Positions 53,766 through 62,519 of a stretch of 64,000 nucleotides of DNA are shown here, one piece after another. The stretch covers positions 620,001 to 684,000 of the forward strand of contig OY970326.1 of assembly GCA_963717155.1 (NCBI GenBank), given 5' to 3'. The position numbers and the translations under genes are program-made. The DNA is from G963717155 sp963717155. Lineage in GTDB: Bacteria > Actinomycetota > Thermoleophilia > Gaiellales > JALYLC01. How positions within the stretch are numbered: the first letter of the stretch is position 1; each line of letters begins with the position of its first letter. The notes under the pieces are model-generated. The model searched no databases and was not told the origin of the DNA. It worked only from the letters and a program-made list of their open reading frames with translations.

Positions 53766-54734
53766 GTGCGCAGACACCGCACCCTGGTCTGTCTCGCCGC
53801 CGCCTCGACCGCGCTCGCAGCGGCGGCAGCCGCGCGCGCCCATCCGTTGGTGGGCTACCCGCGCCGTCAGGTGTCGTTCCTGATCGGTCATGGCGTGTTC
53901 CCGAGGATCGACGATCCCGACGCGTTCCACCCCCAGCAGCCCCTCGCTCCCGACCTGCTCGATCGGATGCTCGCCGCGATCCCCGGGGCGCGCGCGGTCG
54001 TGCTCGGCCACGGGCCCCTGACCGTCGGACAGGTCGACGCCGCGTTCGTCGAGGCGCTCGGGCTGCGAGACGTGGCGGCCGACGTCGCGCGCGGTCTACG
54101 GCTCGCGGGTCTCGATCCCCGGGCCGGTGCAGGCCTCGAGGTCGTTGCGCGCAACCTGGGTCTGCGTCACAACTATCCGAGCGCGCTCGATGGCGAGGAG
54201 CGCTTCCCGTCGCAGGCCGCGACGCGGGCCGACGGCGTCTACGCGACCTGGAAGGTGCTTCGCGAGCAGGGCTGGGAGCAGTCGTACGTGCGCGCCAAGC
54301 TCACGGCGCTGTCGATCCCGCCCGTGCCCGACGCCGTCGTCGGCGCGCTTCGCCGCGCGGTCGCCCAGATCGGCGCTCCGTACGTCTGGGCCGGGGCGTC
54401 GGACGCCGACGGCGGGTTCGACTGCTCAGGCCTGGTGATCTACGCCCTGGGCGGCGACGAGACCTGGCTCGGCGGACGCACGACGCATGACTGGGCGCGG
54501 GCCCATCGCGGCAGCGAGCGGCTCGCCAGGAGCGCGCTCGAGGCCGGCGACGTCGTGCTCTTCGGACGCCGCGGCCGTCGCTCGCGTCCGGCGCAGATCG
54601 ACCACACCGGTCTCTACCTCGGAGGCGGCTGGTTCATCGAGAGCGCGAACCAGGGCGTGAGCCTGGAGCGGCTCGACACGACCTACTACGCGCGCCGGTT
54701 CGCGTTCGGCCTGCGACCGCCGCCGTCGCTCTGA
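53766..54734 (+). CDS. Secreted NlpC/P60 family (C40) cell-wall peptidase
   Basis: 322 residues in one frame. Signal peptide (RRHRTLVCLAAASTALAAAAAARA), a helical middle region with repeated LARGLRLAGLDP-like elements, and a C-terminal NlpC/P60 domain: IGAPYVWAGASDADGGFDCSGLVIYAL (catalytic Cys near 219), QIDHTGLYLGGGWFIES (His near 278). Likely a D,L-endopeptidase on peptidoglycan stems. GTG start 50 bp after alr. Convergent with the rhodanese gene. Confidence 0.87.
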   Translation: MRRHRTLVCLAAASTALAAAAAARAHPLVGYPRRQVSFLIGHGVFPRIDDPDAFHPQQPLAPDLLDRMLAAIPGARAVVLGHGPLTVGQVDAAFVEALGLRDVAADVARGLRLAGLDPRAGAGLEVVARNLGLRHNYPSALDGEERFPSQAATRADGVYATWKVLREQGWEQSYVRAKLTALSIPPVPDAVVGALRRAVAQIGAPYVWAGASDADGGFDCSGLVIYALGGDETWLGGRTTHDWARAHRGSERLARSALEAGDVVLFGRRGRRSRPAQIDHTGLYLGGGWFIESANQGVSLERLDTTYYARRFAFGLRPPPSL

Positions 54735-54746
54735 CCGCAAGCAGGC

Positions 54747-55097
54747 TCAGTGTGGTGCTGCGATCGCGCCCTCGGGCTCGACCGGCAGGTCGAGCGCGCA
54801 CCACAACGCGAACCCGCCGCGCACGTTGTACGCGTCGTAGCCGACCGCGCGGAATCCCTGTGCCACGAGCCCGGAGCGGACACCGCTCAGACAGATGAAG
54901 GCGACCGGGCGGTCGTGCGGGATCTCGGCTGCCATTGCGGCGACGCGCTCCATCTGCACGTGCGAGCTGCCGGGCACGTGGCCGGCCTCCCACTCGTACG
55001 GCTCGCGGACGTCCACGAGGACCAGCTCGCCGGCGGCATGCCGGCGAGCCACCTCGACCGGATCGAGATCCATGTCCTGATCCGTGAACGCGTTCAC
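54747..55097 (-). CDS. Rhodanese-like domain protein
   Basis: 116 residues. VLVDVREPYEWEAGHVPGSSHV and the active loop AFICLSGVRSGLVAQGFRAVG with the persulfide Cys; ends VRGGFALWCALDLPVEPEG. A single-domain sulfurtransferase. GTG at 55097; an internal ATG nine codons later is also possible. It starts 20 bp downstream of carD on the same strand and may be cotranscribed. Confidence 0.88.
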   Translation of the reverse strand: MNAFTDQDMDLDPVEVARRHAAGELVLVDVREPYEWEAGHVPGSSHVQMERVAAMAAEIPHDRPVAFICLSGVRSGLVAQGFRAVGYDAYNVRGGFALWCALDLPVEPEGAIAAPH

Positions 55098-55117
55098 CGC
55101 GTGCGAGCGGTACGCGG

Positions 55118-55639
55118 TTAGGTCGCGGGGACGAGACGCGCGTCGAGCGACTCGTTGACGCGCGCCTCGGCCTCTTCGGGGTCGAGCCCGAGGGAGGCTG
55201 CGATCTCGGCCGTGAACGACTCCTCGGCCTTGTCGCGGAGGACGCGCTGCGAGTGGTTGAGCGGCCGGCGGTTGTCGGCGTCGACGAGCGTTGCGAGGAC
55301 GTCGACGATGCCGTCGAGGTCACCGGTGCCGAAGCGCTCCTTGAGCCGCTTCAGCTGCTTGTCCCAGGTCAGTCCGACCATGAGCTCGAGGCCAGCGTCG
55401 GTGCTCAGGCGCTCGAGCGCGATGTTCGCGCGCTCAGGGTCGACGACGTGCCGCAAGCCGCGCTCCTGGGCGCGCTCCAGCGGAATCGTGACCGTCATGC
55501 GGGCGCTCAGAACTGTGAGCTTCAGTAGCGTCGACGGTTGTCCGTCGACGGTTGCCTCGGTGATCTCTTCGATTCGGGCGACACCGTCGTGCCCGAGCAC
55601 GACGAGACCGCCGACCTCGTGGTCGGTCAGAGTGGGCAT
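55118..55639 (-). CDS. CarD family transcriptional regulator
   Basis: 173 residues. N-terminal RNA-polymerase-interaction domain (VGGLVVLGHDGVARIEEI, LLKLTVLSARMTVTIPLERAQERGLRHVV) and a C-terminal helical DNA-binding part (KRLKERFGTGDLDGIVDVLATL, then KAEESFTAEIAASLGLDPEEAEARVNESL). CarD stabilises open complexes at housekeeping promoters. GAAAGG lies upstream of the ATG, and a strong -10 is 83 bp upstream. Confidence 0.9.
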   Translation of the reverse strand: MPTLTDHEVGGLVVLGHDGVARIEEITEATVDGQPSTLLKLTVLSARMTVTIPLERAQERGLRHVVDPERANIALERLSTDAGLELMVGLTWDKQLKRLKERFGTGDLDGIVDVLATLVDADNRRPLNHSQRVLRDKAEESFTAEIAASLGLDPEEAEARVNESLDARLVPAT

Positions 55640-55721
55640 CGACACCTTTCGATCCGCGGTGTGGACTAGCCTGGACTCCGGACGAGCCCCCGTAGGGAAA
55701 CCCGGCTCGCGAAGTGCCTGC

Positions 55722-55727
55722 AGTATA
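55722..55727 (-). promoter_or_regulatory. Strong -10 element (TATACT) upstream of carD
   Basis: On the minus strand the sequence reads TATACT, the best -10 hexamer in the window, about 83 nt before the carD ATG. The leader between includes GAAAGG near the start. A clear -35 is not visible. Confidence 0.6.
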
Positions 55728-55790
55728 CCGGACCGAAGACGCCTCTCACGTGCCACTATGTTGTCACGATGGAAATTGGTGAAGAGTCTA

Positions 55791-55805
55791 GTTAACCTCG
55801 TTAAC
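55791..55805. repeat. GTTAAC-CTC-GTTAAC palindromic pair at the dnaE2 stop
   Basis: Two GTTAAC hexamers with a 3-bp spacer; the dnaE2 TAA stop is inside. It lies about 160 bp upstream of carD in an AT-richer patch, so it could be an operator or part of a terminator. Confidence 0.35.
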
Positions 55806-58800
55806 GTCTACCTTGCGCAAAGTGGTGTGCCCCCGGAGCGGCCATCCGTAGCGCATTCATCGCCTCTCCCTCCGGAGTTTGTGCGGGTCGTTTGACGGGA
55901 GGAGCGATCGCCGGGCGGCCCGGCCGGCCCACCGGATGCAGCGTCTCGACGAGGACGTTGATGTTGCGATCTCGCCGCTCGAGACGGCCGTGGACCTCGA
56001 GCAACGGCTCGGTGCGTGCGAGCAGCCGGTGCGCGTCGTACACCTGCGAGAACAGGACGAGGTTGACCATGCCGTGCTCGTCCTCGACCAGCAGGAACAC
56101 GATCCCGTTGGCGGAGGCCGGCCGCTGGCGGGCGACCGCCAGCCCGGCGAGGGCCACGGGCGTCCCGTCGGGCAGATCCCGCAGGTCGGCAGTGGTCACG
56201 AGGCCGCGCGCGGTGAGGCCGGCCCGCAGCTGCGCGAGCGGATGCGGGCGGATGCTGAGCCCGGTCGCCCGGTAGTCGGCCACGAGCTCCTCCCAGCTGG
56301 CCGAGGGGGGCCAGCCGCGGCGTCTCGCCGATCTCGACGTCGAGCGCGAGCTGATGGCCGCCGCGCACGGCGACGGCGTGGCCGAGCAGGCCGAGCTTCC
56401 AGTGCAGCTCGCGTCGCCGTCCCATCGGTCGCAGGCGCCGGCGGCGACCAGGAGCTCGAGGCGAGGGAGGTCGAGCGCCGTGCGACGGGCCAGGTCGGCG
56501 CAGATCGCGGTAGCTCGCCGTTGCGGGCTCGCTCGTCGGCGACCAGGTCGGCTGCGGCTCGCCCAGGCCGCGCACGTGGCGCAGCCCGAGCCGGACCGAG
56601 CCGTCCTGCTCGAGCATCGAGATGGCAGACGAGGCGTTCACGTCCAGGCCCCGCACCTCGACGCCGCGGCGCACGCCGTCGCGCACCAGCGTCGCGGGCG
56701 GGTAGAAGCCCATGCGGCTGGGCGTTCAGGAGCGCGCACAGGAAGGCGGCGGGGTGGTGGCGGTGCAGCCACGCGCTCTGGTAGGCGAGCAGCCCGAACG
56801 CGGCGGCGTGGGACTTGGGGAAGCCGAAGGCGGAGAACGCGAGGATCTTCTCGAAGACCAGGTTCGCGGTCGCCTCGTCCACGCCTCGTCCGGCCGCGCC
56901 GTCGCGGAACGAGTGCCAGTGCGCGGCGAGCGCCTCGCGCGATCGCCGGCGGCTCATCGCGCGACGCAGGCCCTCCGCCTGTCCCTGCGTGAAGCCGGCG
57001 AGCGCCTGCGGCGACGTCGAGCACCTGATCCTGGTAGACGATCACCCCGAGCGTGTCGAGGAGCGCCTCCTCGAGCAGTGGATGGTCGTAGGGGATCTGG
57101 TAGCGCCGGGTCGTCCCGCAGCGCCTCGCGCCGATGCCAGGTAGGGGTGGACGGCGCCGCCCTGGATCGGCCCGGGGCGCACGAGCGCGACCTCGACGGT
57201 CAGATCGTCCAGCGATCTCGGGACGCGTGCGCAGCAGCATCTGCATCTGCGCCCGCGACTCGATCTGGAACGTGCCGACGGTGTCGGCGTCCTGGATCTC
57301 GGCGTAGACCTCGGGGTCGTCGAGCGGGATGCGCGAGAGGTCGATCGTCTCGCCGGTGTGCCGGGCGATCTGGTCGACGCACTCCTCGACCGCGCTCAGC
57401 ATGCCCAGTCCGAGCAGGTCGATCTTGAGGAAGCCGGCGTCGGCGCACGAGTCCTTGTCCCACTGGCAGATCTGGCGACCCTCCATGGCCGCAGGCACGA
57501 GCGGCACGAGCTCGTCGAGCCGACCCGGTCGAGACGACCATCCCGCCCGAGTGCTGCGAGAGGTGGCGCGGCAGCCCGGCGATCTCGGCGGCCAGGAACG
57601 CGAGCGCGCGGAAGCGTCGATCGTGGGCCCGCTCGGCCACGCCGGGCAGGCTCGCCATCTCGGCGCCGACGGCCTCCGCGGTCGTGGCCGTCGGAGGCGC
57701 GGGCCAGACGGTCGAGGTCGGCCGCGGGCAATCCGAGCACCTTGCCGAGCTCGCGGATCGCGCCGCGCGAGCGGTAGGTGGCGAACGCGGCGATCAGCGC
57801 CGATCGATCGCGGCCGTAGCGCTCGTGCACCGCGGGGATCAGCTTCGCGCGCACGTCGCGCGGGAAGTCGAGGTCGATGTCCGGCGCGGAGACCATCTCG
57901 CGGTTGAGGAAGCGTCCGAGCGAGAGCCGGGCCGCCACGGGGTCGACGTGCGAGAGGCCCGTCAGGTAGCAGACGATCGAGCCGACCGAGGAGCCGCGCC
58001 CGCGTCCGGGCGGCAGCACCTGCCGGGCGGCGCTCGGCCCGCGCACCTCGACGGCGATCTCCCGCGCGAGCTCGAGGATCTCGCGATGCAGCAGGAAGAA
58101 GCCGGCCAGCCGGTGGTGGGCGATCAGCGCGAGCTCCTCGTCGAGGCGAGAGGAGGCGGCCGCGTGCTGCGAGCTCTCGCCGATAGCGCTCGTGCAGCGC
58201 GTGGCTGGCAGATGCGCGACAGCTCGCGGTCGGCGTCGTCCGTCGGTGGGGTAGCGATAGCCGAGGTCGCGGGTCAGGTCGAACTGGCAGCGCAGCGGCC
58301 AGGCGGGCCGTCTCGGCGACGGCGTCGGGCACGTCGCCGTGGAGCGCCGCCATCTCCTCCGGCCCCTTCAGCACGTGCTCGCGGTTGCCCCGCCGCTCGG
58401 CCTCGCATGCCTCGAGCGGGCGGCCGCAGCGGATCGCCACGAGGGCGTCCTGAAGCGCTGCACGGCGGCGGTGGTGGACGTGCACGTCGTTCGTGACGAC
58501 CGTCGGCCAGATCGAGCGTGCCGGCGAGCTCGCGCAGGGTGCGCAGCCGGGCGCGGTCACCGCGCAGGAGCGGTCGCGTCAGCTCCACGCGCAGCCGCTC
58601 GGGCCCGAACGCGTCGCGCAGGGCGCGGCCTCGCGCCAGGGCGATCTCGCGATCGTCGTGGACGAGCGCCCCGTGGCGCGCGACAGCCGGTGAGCGCGAT
58701 CAGGCCCTCCGCGCGCTCGCGAGCGGTGCGCCAGCGGCAGCTCCGGGACGAGCCGGTCGGCCCGGTGCGCCTCGGTGATCGCCCGGCAGAGGTTGCGATA

Positions 58801-59076
58801 GCCCTGTGCCGTCTCGCACAGCACGGTCACGTGGAATCGCCCGGCGCCGATCGCGCACGGTCAGCTCGGCGCCGGTGATCGGCTGGACGCCGCAGTCGCG
58901 CGCCGCCTGTGCGAAGGCGAGCGCGCCGCACAGGTTGTCGTGATCGGTCAGCGCGAGCGACTCGAGGCCGAGCTCGCGGCCTGCAGGGCGAGCTCCTCGG
59001 GCTGCGAGGCGCCGTCCAGGAACGAGAACGTCGAGTGGCAGTGCAGCTCGGCGTACGGGAGGTCGGCGGTGGGCAT
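55801..59076 (-). CDS. dnaE2: Error-prone DNA polymerase III alpha subunit (many frameshifts)
   Basis: About 1,090 residues, right for DnaE2. PHP domain LPYAELHCHSTFSFLDGAS with LTDHDNLCGALAFAQ; palm motifs GSSVGSIVCYLTG and APDIDLDFPRD (two catalytic Asp), third Asp in FLKIDLLGLGMLSAVEECVDQI; then VGTFQIESRAQMQMLL and IVYQDQVLDVA; C-terminal OB fold LVTTADLRDLPDGTPVALAGL. It lacks the long C-terminal extension of replicative DnaE1. At least ten frame changes occur across 56.2-59.0 kb. ATG at 59076, 15 bp after the DUF6504 gene. Part of the SOS mutasome with ImuB. Confidence 0.92.
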
Positions 59077-59091
59077 CGGCTCGGCTCCGGC

Positions 59092-59388
59092 TCAGTCGCG
59101 CTGGCGGTACCAGCCCCCGCAGCGCAGGTCCTCGAAGACCACCGTGAGCCGGCCGCCGTCGAGCACGATCTCGGTGTAGCGGCGGCGCACGGGCGTGTCC
59201 GTCCACCAGCCCTCGTCGATCAGCCAGCGCTCCCGCACGCTCTCGACCGCGCGCCCGTCGATCCTGAGCGGTCGGCCGTCATCCGCGACCTCGACCTGGC
59301 ACGGCCGTGGCAGGTTGAGCCGGATGCGTTGCCTTCGCGACCCCGATGTGCCGGAAGCGTGACGATCGCTGGACGTCGACACGGCCAT
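59092..59388 (-). CDS. DUF6504 family protein of the ImuB-DnaE2 cassette
   Basis: 98 residues from the ATG at 59388, or 104 from an ATG at 59406. Core: LPRPCQVEVADDGRPLRIDGRAVESVRERWLIDEGWWTDTPVRRRYTEIVLDGGRLTVVFEDLRCGGWYR, matching small proteins encoded between imuB and dnaE2 in actinobacteria. Function unknown. The 59388 ATG shares an A with the stop of a possible 8-codon leader (VFACEDRC) that starts inside the LexA box, so I favour it. The gene probably starts an SOS operon with dnaE2. Confidence 0.78.
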   Translation of the reverse strand: MAVSTSSDRHASGTSGSRRQRIRLNLPRPCQVEVADDGRPLRIDGRAVESVRERWLIDEGWWTDTPVRRRYTEIVLDGGRLTVVFEDLRCGGWYRQRD

Positions 59389-59407
59389 CAGCAACGATCC
59401 TCGCATG

Positions 59408-59421
59408 CGAACACACGTTCG
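59408..59421 (-). promoter_or_regulatory. LexA-type SOS box before DUF6504-dnaE2
   Basis: On the minus strand CGAACGTGTGTTCG matches GAAC-N4-GTTC with both flanks. A GTG at box positions 8-10 opens an 8-codon frame whose TGA overlaps the ATG at 59388 (TGATG). The box lies 13 bp beyond the imuB stop, giving dnaE2 its own SOS promoter. Confidence 0.8.
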
Positions 59422-59434
59422 GGAAATCGCCCGG

Positions 59435-60662
59435 TCATGGCGCGTCCGCCTCTCGCAGGCCGTGGCGGCGCTCGGGTACCCGGCTCGTCGGATCGGCGGC
59501 CGTCACCCGCAGGGCAGCCCCTGGCCCGACCCCTGCCCGCACCTGGCGCACCGCCTCGGCCAGGCGCTCCGCGCGCTCGACTCCGGCAGGCCGGAACAGC
59601 GCGGTCTGCAGGTCGGCCGGGGCGAGCGCGCAGAGCTCGAGCGCCAGCTGGTCGATGGGCCCGGGCAGCTCGCGCAGGCGCGGGGCGAGCGCAAGCTCGA
59701 GTCGCTCCGGCACGGCGGTGGCCTCGCGCAGCGGCACGTACCGCTCCCACGAGCCACCGCCGGCGAATCGGGCGCCCAGGAGCATGCTGCGCGGTGCTCG
59801 CTCGTTCCGCTCGGGACGTGCCAGGACGCGGCCGAGCAGCAGGCGCAGGGCGTGTGCGAGCGCCTGCTCGGTCGCGACCGGCTCGGGCAGGGCGAGCACC
59901 TCGCGGATCGCCTGCGCTGCGATGCGGGGCGAGAGGCGGGACGAGTCCGATCCCGCTGCGAGCAGCCAGGCATGCTCGCCTCGCTGCCCGAAGCGATCGC
60001 GCACCACGATGCGGCCGAGGGCGCGCAGGTCGGCGAGCCGGCGCAGGCCGAGATCCTCGAGGGTGCGCCGCAGCTCGGGCGCGACAGGCCAGAGCGCGTC
60101 GATGGGAAGGTCGTCGAGGAACGCCTGGGCGCGATCGGGCTCGATGATCAGCGGCCGCTCCGGTCGCGCGCGCCGGGCAGCCAGCACGACCAGGAAGCGA
60201 CCTCCGGCGACCCCCAGCCGGGGCCTCATCGCGGGGGCGAGCGAGGCGGCGCCGGCCAGCGTGCGCAGCACTCCTTCGCGACCGCCGAGCAGCCGCCGCA
60301 GCGGGCTGCTCGTCGAGCAGCACGAGCCCCTCCTCGATGGGCTCGACCATCGCGCCCACCTCCTCGAGCGCGACGCACAGTCGCTCGCCCGCCGCGCGGA
60401 CGCGCAGCGGATCCGGGGGATACAGCGCGAGCGACGGGCAGAGCGCGAGCGCCTCGCTCGTACGCATGCCGGCGCGGACGCCGGCCGCGGCGGCCACGGC
60501 GTTCGGGGTGCCGATCTGCATCCCCGCGCTGCCATCCGCAGGCGCGAGCGCTGCCGGAGCCCCGGCCGTCTTGACCCCTCGAGCAGCCAGGGTCACTGCA
60601 AGATCGAAGCGGGGAAGGAGGACGGAGACGAGCACGGCGGGGGAGAGACCGTAGACGAACAT
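59435..60662 (-). CDS. imuB: ImuB-like Y-family polymerase homologue (frameshift)
   Basis: About 409 residues. Fingers/palm: NAVAAAAGVRAGMRTSEALALCPSLALYPPDP, and DPERxxAF-like IEPDRAQAFLDDLPIDALWPV with LGLRRLADLRALGRIVVRDRFG (helix-hairpin-helix). The first catalytic Asp block reads VLLPRFDLAVTLA, so the metal Asp is missing, and the second reads IEEGLVLLDE. That partly lost triad fits ImuB, which acts as a clamp-binding scaffold for DnaE2. +1 frame change near 60300. ATG within a LexA box. Confidence 0.85.
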
Positions 60663-60669
60663 GTGTTCG
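60656..60669 (-). promoter_or_regulatory. LexA-type SOS box containing the imuB start codon
   Basis: CGAACACATGTTCG (minus strand) matches GAAC-N4-GTTC with both flanks. The ATG of imuB is at box positions 8-10 and TTC follows, the same register as in the exonuclease-UvrC fusion gene. Confidence 0.82.
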
Positions 60670-60700
60670 TATGCAAGCTCTCTCGCCTGGCCGGGCGATA

Positions 60701-60725
60701 TCTAAACCTCTATCAGAGGTTTAGA
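60701..60725. repeat. 25-bp AT-rich perfect palindrome between imuB and its upstream neighbour
   Basis: Arms TCTAAACCTCT and AGAGGTTTAGA, 11 bp each, around ATC. Positioned 39 bp upstream of the imuB start and 19 bp after the end of the neighbouring gene. It is far more AT-rich than its surroundings. Could be a terminator stem or an operator; no T-tract follows. Confidence 0.55.
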
Positions 60726-60743
60726 GTCTGGAGTCGTGCTTCC

Positions 60744-62355
60744 CTACGGATCCTGCGTGCGCGCCACCTGGATCTCGAGGGTGCCGGAGAAGTCTGGAAG
60801 CGCGATCCGCCGGCCTCCGTACAGCGCCAGCGGGAGCCCGCTGCCGGTCGCCGCAGACGCGATGTCGAACGGCGCGACGAGCGTCTGCGCCCGTGCGATT
60901 CCCGGAGGAGCCGTGATCCTGATCACCCAACCCGAGCCCTCGGGGCCGGGGCGGACGTCGACGGCCAACGCGTCGCGCACACGCCACCACGTCGCGAGCG
61001 ATCCGAGCGACCCGACCCACGCGTCATCGCCGAGCTGGTGCACCACGGCGCGCTCCGCTGCGATGCGGTCGGCCCCACCCGGTGCGAACGCGAGCAGCGT
61101 CGGAGCTCCGCTCCGCCGATGGGCGAGCACGATCGCGATCATCGCGCCGACGCTCGTCTCGAGCCGCTCGCTCGGGCAGGGCCTCGAACGACACCGGGAA
61201 GCGCATGACGGGGCGTACGCCTCCGTCGCTCTCGGACTGCAGGAACGGGAAGGCTCCACCCGCGTGCGTCGCCGACAGCGTCGCGTCGACGCGCAGGCCC
61301 GACGCCTCGAGCGCGCCCGCGAAGCCGGGGCCGGTCTCGCGGCCTGCTCCGCGGAAGAGGGCGGTCGTCCCACCGCCGAGCGCTGCGAGCAGATGCCGGC
61401 CGACGCGCGCCTCGCCGAACACGCTTGCGCCGACGAGCTGCGTCGGCGACGCCTGGGCCGGGCTGTACGCCGGGATAGGTCTCGCGGCCGTCACCCAAGG
61501 TCAGCCTCGAGAGGTCAGGTCCCGAGACGCCTCCGGTCGCAAGCTCGCCGCCCGCGCTCCGGATCGCGGCGATGGCCGAGCGCTCGCTCTCGACGAGGGG
61601 GCCTCCCGCCTCGTCGGCGAGGTACTTCGTCTCCACAGGCCACGTGGCGTGGACGCCGAGATCGCGCTCCGCGCGCGCGAGCGCCGGCGCCGCGGCGACC
61701 GCGGAGGCCGTCGCGCAGGTCGTGCACGAACACCACGGCCTGTGTGCGTCCCGCAGGCGCGTCGCCGAGGTAGAAGCCGCCCGGGGTGGCGGACCACCAG
61801 CGCCGCAGCGCAGCGACCTGGCGGTCGCGCAGACCGCCGTTCTGCAGGCCGGTCTCCGGAACCGCATGCGAGCCGGGCGATCACGGCCCCGCGTCGCCCG
61901 ATGAGCGCCCTGCGCGTCGGGCCGTCGGGTGCGATCGCGAGCAGCGTGCCACCGCGACGCGAGTAGGCCGCAAACGCCGCTCGCTGGCTGGCCGAGAGGT
62001 CGGTGGTGGGCCAGCTCAGCACGAGGGGGTGGCGAAAGGCCGATGCCGCGTCATGCACGATCTGGACGGGAATGCCGGCGGCGGCGAGCAGCCCGGTCGG
62101 CGCAGCCGGAAGCGTCGCGCTGTCGTGCACCCAGAGCGCCGCGGCGTTCGGGCCCCCGTCCGGCAGGCTGGGGGCGTCGGCTGCCGGGATCACCGAGCCG
62201 TCGAGCGGCCCTGCGGGCAGATCGGCGATGCTGCGTTCGCGGAGTGCCCGCTCGACGAGTGTCCCGAGCATGCCCACGAGCGTCAGCACGAGCCAGACGG
62301 CGAGGCCGCCCGCCACGAACGCGACGAGCGTGTGGATGCCTACCGTCCGCTGCAC
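60744..62355 (-). CDS. Large membrane-anchored protein with polysaccharide-deacetylase-like region (frameshifts)
   Basis: About 535 residues. N-terminal TM (LVAFVAGGLAVWLVLTLVGML), an extracytoplasmic region with AALWVHDSATLPAAPTGLLAAAG, HPLVLSWPTTDLSASQRAAF and GGTLLAIAPDG, then DLGVHATWPVETKYLADEAGGPL, AIRSAGGELATGG and GLRVDATLSATHAGGAFPFL, which follow the strand pattern of NodB-type deacetylases but show no clear His-box. A C-terminal beta domain ends GTLEIQVARTQDP. Frame changes near 61880, 61750, 61470 and 61190. GTG at 62355. Family not recognised with confidence. Confidence 0.6.
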
Positions 62356-62435
62356 CTCATGGGCATCGGCAGGCGCTCCGATGCGCTCAAGCGCGGCATC
62401 CTCTAGGTCGCGCGCACGGGCACAGGCACGGCGAC

Positions 62436-62450
62436 GGTCGGGCGCCGACC
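62436..62450. repeat. Short hairpin in the 164-bp spacer before the anchored protein
   Basis: GGTCGG-GCG-CCGACC, a six-pair stem with a three-base loop. The rest of the 62356-62519 spacer holds no convincing gene or -10 element. Possibly a terminator for the VWA gene, which is transcribed toward it. Confidence 0.3.
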
Positions 62451-62519
62451 CCGCGCCCGGCCGCCGACCGGTCTGTCACCGAAGCTCTGCGAGCTCCGGA
62501 AGGTGCGTCTCGCCTCGAC

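Noticed and set aside
29865..60662. Shared N-termini (VFVYG and MFVYG) of the exonuclease fusion and ImuB as evidence of common ancestry
   Set aside because: The shared residues are largely written by the LexA box that overlaps both starts; the proteins are otherwise unrelated.
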